35,207 nt of DNA, taken from Aquabacterium sp. GTDB taxonomy: Bacteria > Pseudomonadota > Gammaproteobacteria > Burkholderiales > Burkholderiaceae_C. Below, in pieces: positions 1 through 6,273 of this stretch (positions are counted from its first letter, which is position 1; each line of letters opens with the position of its first letter). The position numbers and the translations under genes are program-made. The notes below the pieces were generated by a model. That model ran no database searches. It saw only the letters and a program-made list of their open reading frames with translations, and had not been told where the DNA came from. The stretch spans positions 1 through 35,207 of the forward strand of contig JAGOKC010000016.1 of the NCBI GenBank assembly GCA_017994835.1. Direction: 5' to 3'.

Positions 1-127
1 TGACTGGCTGGCTTGGTAGCGTGCTGCTGCGCGATCAGGTTGGCGAGACTCAAATCAGACAGCTACACATGTAGAACTGCTCGATGATGGCTTACGGACG
101 GGGGTTCAATTCCCCCCGGCTCCACCA
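1..127 (+). ncRNA. ssrA: tmRNA (transfer-messenger RNA), 3' part only
   Basis: This is the 3' portion of the trans-translation RNA that rescues stalled ribosomes with SmpB. The T-arm is visible as a GGGGG stem, TTCAATT loop and CCCCC stem. It is followed by the acceptor 3' half CGGCTCC, a discriminator A and an encoded CCA ending at 127. CGGCTCC can pair, with wobble, with the GGGGCUG that normally opens one-piece tmRNAs. The 5' tRNA half and the tag-peptide ORF lie outside the window. An ordinary tRNA is less likely because no anticodon arm or D-arm occurs at the expected distance upstream. Confidence 0.85.
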
Positions 128-135
128 TAATGTGA

Positions 136-168
136 AATCCCAACCCTTATCCGGTTGGGATTTTTTTT
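136..168 (+). terminator. Rho-independent terminator of tmRNA
   Basis: A 10-bp stem (AATCCCAACC paired with GGTTGGGATT) with a 7-nt loop begins nine bases after the tmRNA CCA end and runs straight into a T8 tract. This is a textbook intrinsic terminator placed for tmRNA. Confidence 0.9.
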
Positions 169-197
169 GCCCGTTCCCCCTGTGTTGTGGCGCTGTT

Positions 198-319
198 TCA
201 CGCGTTGGCCTCTTGAGTACGCTCCGGCGTGCCCAGATCAGGGTCGAACGCCATCAAGGCCGAAATCTCCTTGCGCGTGGCCTTGTAGTCTGCTTCGGTG
301 TGGATAGGGCGGAGTCCAT
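198..319 (-). pseudogene. higA: HigA-type antitoxin remnant (N-terminal fragment, frameshifted)
   Basis: The reading frame gives RPIHTEADYKATRKEISALM followed by a D-P-x-x-GTPE segment. This is the conserved N-terminus of HigA-family antitoxins, which cover and neutralise the HigB mRNA interferase. The natural start would be M-D-I-R-P-I-H. The ATG is present (319-317), but one base appears lost directly after ATGGAC, so the ATG is out of frame with the conserved segment. The similarity ends after GTPE and a stop follows at 198, so the C-terminal HTH DNA-binding domain is absent. It is therefore a dead fragment, placed as in real higBA loci 18 bp after the higB remnant stop. Confidence 0.65.
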
Positions 320-337
320 GTTTTCCTCCGTGGCCGG

Positions 338-433
338 TCAGGCCATTGCAACAGTTTCTGCATCCACCGCGTCGTACTCCTTGTGGGTGCCGACGAACTT
401 CACGAGAACGAACTGGGTGGAATCGAACCACGA
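338..433 (-). pseudogene. higB: HigB-type mRNA interferase remnant (C-terminal 31 residues)
   Basis: Read on the minus strand, the frame ends with VKFVGTHKEYDAVDAETV and a stop at 338. The VxFxGTHxEYDxIDAxTV ending is characteristic of HigB-family ribosome-dependent mRNA interferases. No in-frame start or upstream domain remains: the recognisable part begins near 433, just downstream of the chrA stop and a hairpin at 440-457. With the adjacent higA fragment it marks a toxin-antitoxin pair that lost both outer ends. The fragment is short, so the call rests on one motif plus gene order. Confidence 0.6.
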
Positions 434-439
434 GCAAGG

Positions 440-457
440 AGGTCAGCAACCTGACCT
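440..457 (-). terminator. Hairpin downstream of chrA, possible terminator
   Basis: A 7-bp perfect stem AGGTCAG / CTGACCT with a 4-nt loop lies 18 bp past the chrA stop on the minus strand. No T-tract follows, so it may only be an mRNA-end stabilising hairpin. It also sits at the edge of the HigB remnant, so it may mark the junction that truncated the toxin gene. Confidence 0.35.
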
Positions 458-474
458 TCCGTCCTCCTTCGGGC

Positions 475-1695
475 TTAACCAAGCATCCACCCCGTCAAGC
501 CGCTGGCGCACACCACCAGCCAGGGGGGCAGTTTCCAGCGCATCAATGCCAGCAAGGCCAGCAGCGCAAGTGCGACATCTTGCGGCGCATGCATGGCGCT
601 GGTCCAGACAGGTTGATAAAAGGCGGCCAGCAACAAGCCCACCACCGCCGCGTTGACACCGCCCAGAGCTGCACGCATGCTGGCGTGGCGGCGCAGTTGC
701 TCCCAGAAGGGCAACGCGCCCGCCAGCAGCAAGAAGGAAGGGGCAAAGATGGCCAGCAGGGCGACCAAGCCACCCAACCAGGCGGAGGGCACTCCGCTCA
801 TGGACGCGCCCAGGAATGCCACGAAGGTGAACAGGGGGCCGGGCATCGCTTGTGCGGCACCGTAGCCGGCCAAGAAGGTGTCGTTGTTGACCCACCCCTT
901 GGGCACCACCTCGGCCTGAAGCAGCGGCAGCACCACATGCCCGCCTCCGAACACGAGCGAGCCGGCCCGAAAGAACGCGTCCACCATGGCCAGCAGTTGC
1001 CCAGGCAACAAAGCCACCAGCACGGGCAAGCCCATGAGCAGGGCAAAGAACAGCGTCAACCAGAACCAGGCCGCACTGCGCTGAACGGGCATCGGCATCG
1101 GTTCATGCGTCACGACGAGCGCAGGCTTGAACAGCAGCAGCCCAACAGCGGCCGCCATGACGATGGCCGCAACCTGGGTCCAGACCGACGGTTTGAGCAG
1201 CACCACGCAGGCCACAAGCGCCATGATGGCGATGCGTGCCGCATCGGTGCACAGTTGGCGCGCCATGCCCCACACCGCCTGGGCCACCACGGCCACTGCC
1301 ACCACTTTCAAGCCATGCAGCAGGCCTTCAGACAAAGGGCCGCCGTAGCGACCCAGCCCCAACGCGAGGCCGATCATCAACAGTGCAGAGGGCAGCGTGA
1401 ACCCCAGCCAGGCGGCCAGTGCACCACCATGGCCTGATCGCAACAAACCAATGGCCATGCCAACCTGACTGCTGGCCGGGCCAGGCAGGAACTGACACAG
1501 TGCGACCAGATCTGCATAGCCACGCTCGCTCAACCACTGACGTCGCACCACGAACTCATGGCGAAAGTAGCCCAGGTGCGCGCCCGGCCCCCCGAACGAA
1601 GTCAAACCCAGTCGCAGAAAGATCAGAAAGATGCCCCAGGGGCTGCGGAGATGATCGGGCTCGTCGGGAGGCACGCTCACGTCATGCACGCTCAA
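475..1695 (-). CDS. chrA: Chromate transporter ChrA (two-domain, LCHR type)
   Basis: This is an inner-membrane CHR-superfamily protein, a family known to extrude chromate from the cytoplasm. At about 406 residues it has the long, duplicated form. The N-terminal half carries FGGPGAHLGYF (34-44) and QFLPGPASSQ (68-77). The C-terminal half repeats them as FGGGHVVLPLLQ (249-260) and AQAMPGPLFTF (281-291). Many hydrophobic helices surround these motifs. The longest start is a TTG inside the end of the upstream GMC gene (14-bp overlap). In-frame GTG codons at 1689, 1680 and 1674 are alternatives, and no clear Shine-Dalgarno sequence decides between them. The overlap argues for translation from one leftward transcript with the GMC oxidoreductase and perhaps azoR. 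Confidence 0.9.
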   Translation of the reverse strand: MSVHDVSVPPDEPDHLRSPWGIFLIFLRLGLTSFGGPGAHLGYFRHEFVVRRQWLSERGYADLVALCQFLPGPASSQVGMAIGLLRSGHGGALAAWLGFTLPSALLMIGLALGLGRYGGPLSEGLLHGLKVVAVAVVAQAVWGMARQLCTDAARIAIMALVACVVLLKPSVWTQVAAIVMAAAVGLLLFKPALVVTHEPMPMPVQRSAAWFWLTLFFALLMGLPVLVALLPGQLLAMVDAFFRAGSLVFGGGHVVLPLLQAEVVPKGWVNNDTFLAGYGAAQAMPGPLFTFVAFLGASMSGVPSAWLGGLVALLAIFAPSFLLLAGALPFWEQLRRHASMRAALGGVNAAVVGLLLAAFYQPVWTSAMHAPQDVALALLALLALMRWKLPPWLVVCASGLTGWMLG

Positions 1696-3292
1696 CGCGG
1701 GAGGACAGGATCTTGTTTGCGCCGATTTCGGCGAGCATCACGGTAGGTGCGTGGATGTTGCTGCCGGTGATCGTGGGCATCACGGACGAGTCGATGACCC
1801 GCAAGCGCTCGATGCCATGCACCCTGAGGTCAGCGTCCACCACGGCCATCGGATCGCTGCCCATGGGGCAGGTGCCTGCCGTGTGATAGACGGTTTCAAC
1901 GTGTTCACGGATCCACTGGCGCAGTTGCTCGTCGCTCTGTACGGCCGGACCGGGGCTCTCTTCCCCACCGTGAAAGGCACGCATGGCTGGTTGAGACAAG
2001 ATCTGACGTCCCAGGCGGATGCCACGCACCAGGGCGTCCAACTCTTTCTCGCGTGTGAAATAGCCTGCGCGGATCGCGGGGGGCTCGAAGGGATCGGCAC
2101 TGCGCAGGGTCACGCTGCCTCTGCTTTCGGGGCGCAGATGGCAGATGTGCAGGACATAGCCGGCGCGCATGGGGGTGAACAGACCATGCCCGTGGGGCTT
2201 CATGCGCACGGCCGCAAACTGCAGTTGCAGGTCAGGAATGGCTTCATCCGGGCTGGATCGCACAAAACCGCCACTGTCGGTCGGTGTGAAGACAAACGGC
2301 TTTTGAAACAACATCCGGGCAAAGAACGCCAGGGTGCTGAGCTTGGGGGCCACCGTCATGGAGGTGCCCGATCGGTCACGGCAACGGATGATGACGTCTG
2401 GGTGATCCTGCAGGTTCTCGCCCACACCCGGCAGATCGCGGACCACAGGGATGCCATGCCGCTGCAGTTCGGCCGCAGGTCCAATACCAGACAACTTGAG
2501 CAGGTGCGGAGAGTTGATCACGCCGGCACTGAGGATGACTTCGTGTCGCGCGGTCAGCACCTCGCGCGGTCCTTTGCTGGCGTTGCGGCAAATCTCCACA
2601 CCGGTGGCGACCTTGCCTTCAAAGCAGATGCGCGTCACCTGGACATTGGTCAGCACCGTCAGATTGGGCCGCGTGAGGGCTTCGTCCAGGAACGAGCGCG
2701 CACTGTTGGCGCGCCCACCCTGAGGCGTCTGCGTGACCTGGAAGAACCCACACCCCTCTTGCTGCGCGCCGTTGAAATCGTTGTTGAGCGGCTGCCCGGC
2801 TTCGCCGCAGGCCTTCACAAAGGCCTCACTGACGGGAAAGTGGTAGTTGGTGTCCACCACGTCCATGGTGCCCTGGTCACCATGCCAGGGGTTGGCACCA
2901 CGCTGTTGTCGCTCTGATTTGACGAACCACGGCAACACGCTTTGATAGTCCCAACCGGGGTTGCCCAATGCCGCCCAGTGGTTGAAGTCATGCGGATGGC
3001 CGCGTGTGTAGATCATGGCGTTGACGGAGCTGGAGCCACCCAGCGCCCGTCCCCTTGGCCAGAAAAACGGCCGGTTGCCGGTGTGGGGCTCTGGCTCGGT
3101 GCGGTAGCCCCAGTTGTAGGTGCGGCTGTTCATGAGCATGAGCATGTTCAGTGGATTGCAGTTGCGAATCCAGTACGTGCGGTCGCTCGGCCCCGCCTCA
3201 ATCAGGCAGACACGGTGGGCAGGGTTGGCAGACAAACGGTTGGCCAGCAGGCACCCGGCTGATCCGGCCCCCACGATGATGTAGTCGTACAC
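1682..3292 (-). CDS. GMC-family FAD-dependent alcohol/choline-type oxidoreductase
   Basis: A 536-residue flavoenzyme of the glucose-methanol-choline family. The FAD-binding Rossmann fold opens the protein with GAGSAG (8-13) and the ribose-binding Glu at 32 (IEAG). The GMC signature GRALGGSSSVNAMIYTRG spans 81-98. Near the C-terminus the active-site base lies in YHTAGTCPMG (His470). The second catalytic position is His514 in NIHAPT, where choline dehydrogenases and AlkJ-like enzymes usually have Asn, so the His/His pair resembles aryl-alcohol or glucose oxidases. The start is GTG at 3292, chosen because AGGAG sits six bases upstream. Its substrate cannot be read from sequence; primary alcohols are plausible. 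It lies 63 bp after azoR and overlaps chrA. Confidence 0.88.
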   Translation of the reverse strand: MYDYIIVGAGSAGCLLANRLSANPAHRVCLIEAGPSDRTYWIRNCNPLNMLMLMNSRTYNWGYRTEPEPHTGNRPFFWPRGRALGGSSSVNAMIYTRGHPHDFNHWAALGNPGWDYQSVLPWFVKSERQQRGANPWHGDQGTMDVVDTNYHFPVSEAFVKACGEAGQPLNNDFNGAQQEGCGFFQVTQTPQGGRANSARSFLDEALTRPNLTVLTNVQVTRICFEGKVATGVEICRNASKGPREVLTARHEVILSAGVINSPHLLKLSGIGPAAELQRHGIPVVRDLPGVGENLQDHPDVIIRCRDRSGTSMTVAPKLSTLAFFARMLFQKPFVFTPTDSGGFVRSSPDEAIPDLQLQFAAVRMKPHGHGLFTPMRAGYVLHICHLRPESRGSVTLRSADPFEPPAIRAGYFTREKELDALVRGIRLGRQILSQPAMRAFHGGEESPGPAVQSDEQLRQWIREHVETVYHTAGTCPMGSDPMAVVDADLRVHGIERLRVIDSSVMPTITGSNIHAPTVMLAEIGANKILSSRVERA

Positions 3293-3355
3293 GCGCGCTC
3301 CTATTCACCAGGCTCGGACATGGGCCCGGCAGCGCTGCAGTGTAAAACCAATGCA

Positions 3356-3955
3356 TCAGGGCAGTGCAGCCTGCAACTCGGCCTCGGCTTGGGCAAAACC
3401 CTTCTCCACGGCCTCTGGTCCCATCGCCAGGCCTTCGGCGTAGATGAACTGCACATCTGTCATGCCCATGAAGCCCAGAATGGTCTTGAGATACGGTGTC
3501 TGGGTGTCGGTGGGGGTATCGCGATAGACGCCACCACGGGCCACCGCGACATACACCTTCTTGCCCTGAACAAGCCCTTCGGGTCCGTTCGCGGTGTAGC
3601 GAAAGGTCACCCCGGAGCGGGCGATGGCATCAAGCCAGCTCTTGAGTTGCACCGACACACCGAAGTTGTACATCGGCACGCCCAGCACGATCACATCATG
3701 GTTCTGCACTTCGGCGATGAGGGCATCGTCCTGCGCCACGCGGGCAAGCTGCTCGGGTGTGCGTTGCTCGGCAGGCGTGAACAAGGCTCCCAGAGCGGCT
3801 GCATCCAGCACAGGGTGCGGCGCAAGGGCAAGATCGCGCACCGTGACGTGGGCACCAGGGTTGCGGGCCTGATGGCGCGCCGTGACCGTGTTGGCCAAGC
3901 GGGTGGAGTTGGAGCCTTCAACACGGGCGCTGGAATTGATTTGCAAGATCTTCAT
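3356..3955 (-). CDS. azoR: FMN-dependent NADH:quinone/azo reductase AzoR
   Basis: A 199-residue flavodoxin-fold reductase. It opens with the FMN-phosphate loop [14 protein letters not shown] (4-17) and carries the flavin-contacting PMYNFG (94-99), followed by [15 protein letters not shown] and an ARGGVY loop. Family members use NADH to reduce azo dyes and quinones by two electrons, and they are thought to protect against thiol and quinone stress; related flavoenzymes also reduce chromate. The ATG at 3955 has GGGAG six bases upstream. A LysR regulator starts divergently about 70 bp away, a classic activator-target arrangement. The downstream genes are a GMC oxidoreductase and chrA. Confidence 0.92.
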   Translation of the reverse strand: MKILQINSSARVEGSNSTRLANTVTARHQARNPGAHVTVRDLALAPHPVLDAAALGALFTPAEQRTPEQLARVAQDDALIAEVQNHDVIVLGVPMYNFGVSVQLKSWLDAIARSGVTFRYTANGPEGLVQGKKVYVAVARGGVYRDTPTDTQTPYLKTILGFMGMTDVQFIYAEGLAMGPEAVEKGFAQAEAELQAALP

Positions 3956-3991
3956 GGTGAACTCCCAATGGGGTTGGCGAATGAATGAACT

Positions 3992-4017
3992 TTATCTGCC
4001 AACAATTCATCTGATAA
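3992..4017. promoter_or_regulatory. Candidate LysR operator in azoR/LysR divergent spacer
   Basis: The AT-rich divergent spacer holds an interrupted inverted repeat, TTATC at 3992-3996 and GATAA at 4013-4017, 16 bp apart. LysR-type proteins bind imperfect dyads in exactly such spacers, but the canonical T-N11-A core is not unambiguous here. The assignment is therefore inference from position plus symmetry. Confidence 0.3.
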
Positions 4018-4026
4018 GTGGCTGAA

Positions 4027-5004
4027 ATGGGTAACATTGATCCACTGATGAAACAATATTCAGAATCTACAGCGGGCATTGAAGCCAACGATCTGCTGAT
4101 CTTTGCCCGCGTGGCAGACTTGGGCAGCTTCAGCCGTGCCGCCGAGCGTCTGGGGTTGCCCAAGTCAACGGTATCGCGTCGGATTGCCTGGCTGGAGTCG
4201 CACCTCGGCGAGCGGCTGTTGTTGCGCACCACGCGTCGGCAAAGTCTCACCGAGTTCGGTGCACTGTTGCTTGAGCACGCCCGGCAGGTGGTGGCCGAGG
4301 TGGACGCTGTGACCGCTTTGCGCGAGCACCGACAGGCGGTTCCCAGCGGTCGGTTGCGGGTGTCGATGCCCAGTGACTTCGCCACGCTGCTGCTGGCAGA
4401 CATGCTGGCCGCCTTCGTGGCACAACACCCTCGCATCACCCTGGAGCTGGATTTGTCGCCCCGGCGGGTGGATCTGCTGGGCGAAGGCTACGACATCGCG
4501 GTGCGCATGGGCGCGTTGCCCGACGATGCCTTGCTGGCCGCACGTCGGTTGACCGTGTTCACCAATGGTTTGTACGCCTCACCAGGCTACCTGGCCGAAC
4601 GGGGTGCGCCGACCTGCCCGCAAGATTTGCTGCAGCACGACACGGTACGCCTGCCGGGGCGTGCCAGCCACGGCACAGAGCCCGGCCATTGGATACTGGT
4701 ACAGGGCGAACAGCGCTGGGAAGGCTCACCGCCCACCCGCGTGATGGCCAATCAACCGGAATTGCTGTTGATGCTGGCGCGGTCCGGGGCAGGCATCACT
4801 GCCGTGCCCGACCTGTTTGCCCAACCGTTGCTGCAGCAGGGCGCTCTGCGTCGGGTGCTGCCCGATTGGCACCTTCCCGGCCACACTGCGTGGGCCGTGT
4901 TTCCGGGACGCAAGCTGATGCCGACCAAAACACGCGTGTTCATCGACATGCTGGAAACCGCCTTGCATGTGCCGGTTGCCACGGCAGCTGCGGCAACCCC
5001 ATGA
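4027..5004 (+). CDS. LysR-family transcriptional regulator
   Basis: About 325 residues, the usual LTTR length. The winged HTH covers roughly 21-80, with the helix-turn-helix FSRAAERLGLPKSTVSRRI (35-53). The remainder is the periplasmic-binding-protein-like effector domain, with the R-V-S-M-P-S-D-F and D-L-S-P-R-R segments common in the CrgA/AaeR-like subgroup. Starts at GTG 4018, ATG 4027 and ATG 4048 are all possible and no strong Shine-Dalgarno sequence decides; the ATG at 4027 is used. Because it is divergent from azoR, it most probably controls azoR and the following GMC/chrA genes and itself. The inducer is unknown. Its stop abuts the terminator of the opposing PEP-CTERM gene. Confidence 0.92.
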   Translation: MGNIDPLMKQYSESTAGIEANDLLIFARVADLGSFSRAAERLGLPKSTVSRRIAWLESHLGERLLLRTTRRQSLTEFGALLLEHARQVVAEVDAVTALREHRQAVPSGRLRVSMPSDFATLLLADMLAAFVAQHPRITLELDLSPRRVDLLGEGYDIAVRMGALPDDALLAARRLTVFTNGLYASPGYLAERGAPTCPQDLLQHDTVRLPGRASHGTEPGHWILVQGEQRWEGSPPTRVMANQPELLLMLARSGAGITAVPDLFAQPLLQQGALRRVLPDWHLPGHTAWAVFPGRKLMPTKTRVFIDMLETALHVPVATAAAATP

Positions 5005-5025
5005 AAAAACCCCGCCGAAGCGGGG
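5004..5025 (-). terminator. Intrinsic terminator of the PEP-CTERM gene
   Basis: On the minus strand CCCCGC-TTCG-GCGGGG is followed by T6, 26 bp past the stop of the leftward PEP-CTERM gene. On the plus strand it directly follows the LysR stop and may serve both convergent genes. Confidence 0.85.
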
Positions 5026-5050
5026 TGTGGACTGGATGTGTGCGGCGTGT

Positions 5051-6106
5051 TCAGGCAGCGCGGGTGCGACGGCGTGACACCCAGGCACCACCCACCATCG
5101 CAGCGCCCAACAGCGCCAGCAAAGCGGGTTCGGACACTTCTTCGGTAGGGGTGTCCACCTTGCAGTTGCTGCAGATCCAAAGGGTCTCGGCACTGCCGTT
5201 GTTGTTGGCGGTGCGGATGTCCAGCGACAGGATCCAGTCAGCGTCCGTTGAAGGCGCGAAGATGAAGTCGTTCAAGGCATCGCTGTAGGCAGCGTTGTCG
5301 GCATTGGCGCTGCCAATGTTGCCGTTCACGTAGTAGCCATTTTGCGATGCACAGGTCTGCGACGTGCCACTCCCGAGGTTGAAAGCCGCGCCGGTGGTCT
5401 TGTCCACACAATAGCCCGTGAACACCGTGACGTACTGCGACGCAAGATCAAAGGGGCCGGTTGGTGCGACAGGCGAAGTGCCGGTGCAACCCGCCACAGA
5501 GGAGCTGTTCAGTTCGAAACATCCCAGCGAAGCGCTGCCGTCAGCCGACAAGATGCGCGCCTGGCCCCAGATCTGCAACCACTGGCTGGCTGAATCGCCT
5601 TCCTGCGCATTGTCGAAAATGAACACCAGGTCGTTGAGGCCCAGGTAGGTGCGCAGAACCGAGATGCGGATGTCCCACTTGCCCGACTGATCGCCTGTGA
5701 AGCCAGGAGTCGGCTCGGGCGAAACGCCCTGCCCCATCACCAAGGTCGAACTTTGCTGGCCGCTGGGAGACACGAACGCATTGTCGCCGTCGGCACCATT
5801 CGGCAGCGGCTCAGGCTGGTTGGTGGCTTGCGGTTTGCCATTCTCGCCAGTGAACACCGTGAGCTGCGTTTTGGTGAAACCACCATTCGACTCGATCGGG
5901 AAGGGGCCGCCAGGCAAACAACGCGAGTCGTTCGCCCCGGCGCATTGCTTCAGCAAGTCCAGCGAATACACCGAAAAGTCACCGTACTGCACGGTGGACA
6001 TCACGTTCGATGTCGGCAGCAAAACGGCCTGCGCGGGCGCGGTCGCCAGCAGAGCCAACGTGGCGGCAAGGCCTGCCCAAAAACGGCTTGGAAGGGATGT
6101 CGTCAT
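5051..6106 (-). CDS. PEP-CTERM-type exported surface protein (SEP variant)
   Basis: A 351-residue exported protein of unknown activity. It has an N-terminal signal peptide (hydrophobic stretch about 9-26, ending APAQA) and a low-complexity-poor, Cys-containing extracellular body including ICSNC. The C-terminal tripartite tail is SEPALLALLGAA, a short hydrophobic helix, then SRRRTR. That architecture is the PEP-CTERM sorting signal processed by exosortase EpsH in EPS-producing bacteria; here Ser replaces the first Pro of PEP. The ATG at 6106 is preferred because the longer frame would need a TTG at 6121. A sigma-54 promoter lies just upstream and a clean terminator follows. No exosortase gene is in the window. 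The body domain was not recognised. Confidence 0.82.
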   Translation of the reverse strand: MTTSLPSRFWAGLAATLALLATAPAQAVLLPTSNVMSTVQYGDFSVYSLDLLKQCAGANDSRCLPGGPFPIESNGGFTKTQLTVFTGENGKPQATNQPEPLPNGADGDNAFVSPSGQQSSTLVMGQGVSPEPTPGFTGDQSGKWDIRISVLRTYLGLNDLVFIFDNAQEGDSASQWLQIWGQARILSADGSASLGCFELNSSSVAGCTGTSPVAPTGPFDLASQYVTVFTGYCVDKTTGAAFNLGSGTSQTCASQNGYYVNGNIGSANADNAAYSDALNDFIFAPSTDADWILSLDIRTANNNGSAETLWICSNCKVDTPTEEVSEPALLALLGAAMVGGAWVSRRRTRAA

Positions 6107-6140
6107 GATGGGTACTGCCAAAAGCTAAAGATGCTGTTCC

Positions 6141-6160
6141 TTATGCACCATTCGTGCCAG
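6141..6160 (-). promoter_or_regulatory. Sigma-54 (-24/-12) promoter of the PEP-CTERM gene
   Basis: The minus strand reads CTGGCACGAATGGTGCAT. Against the RpoN consensus TGGCACG-N4-TTGCA it matches 11 of 12 fixed bases, with exactly 10 bp between the -24 GG (6158-6157) and the -12 GC (6146-6145). Transcription would start near 6134, leaving a leader of roughly 28 nt before the ATG at 6106. Sigma-54 control of PEP-CTERM genes, together with the PrsK/PrsR two-component pair, is described for this protein class. Confidence 0.75.
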
Positions 6161-6206
6161 AAATAAACACGCTTTATGAAACAATGACTTACAGACGGTG
6201 AACCCC

Positions 6207-6238
6207 TGACACATCTCGCCTCGGTGAAATCCGTGTCA
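6207..6238. promoter_or_regulatory. Inverted repeat, candidate enhancer-binding site for the sigma-54 activator
   Basis: TGACAC (6207-6212) and GTGTCA (6233-6238) form a perfect inverted repeat separated by 20 bp. It lies about 50-80 bp upstream of the -24 element of the PEP-CTERM promoter. Sigma-54 activators bind such upstream dyads. It is also 36 bp before the P-type ATPase start, so it could belong to that gene instead. Confidence 0.4.
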
Positions 6239-6273
6239 AAAATTCCAACAATTCAGCACCCGTCATTTTTCAC

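Noticed and set aside
1..127. Possible ordinary tRNA or phage attachment repeat at the left edge
   Set aside because: The T-arm and CCA are present, but there is no anticodon arm upstream, which fits tmRNA. No second copy of the 3' end was seen in the window, so an attachment-site pair cannot be claimed.
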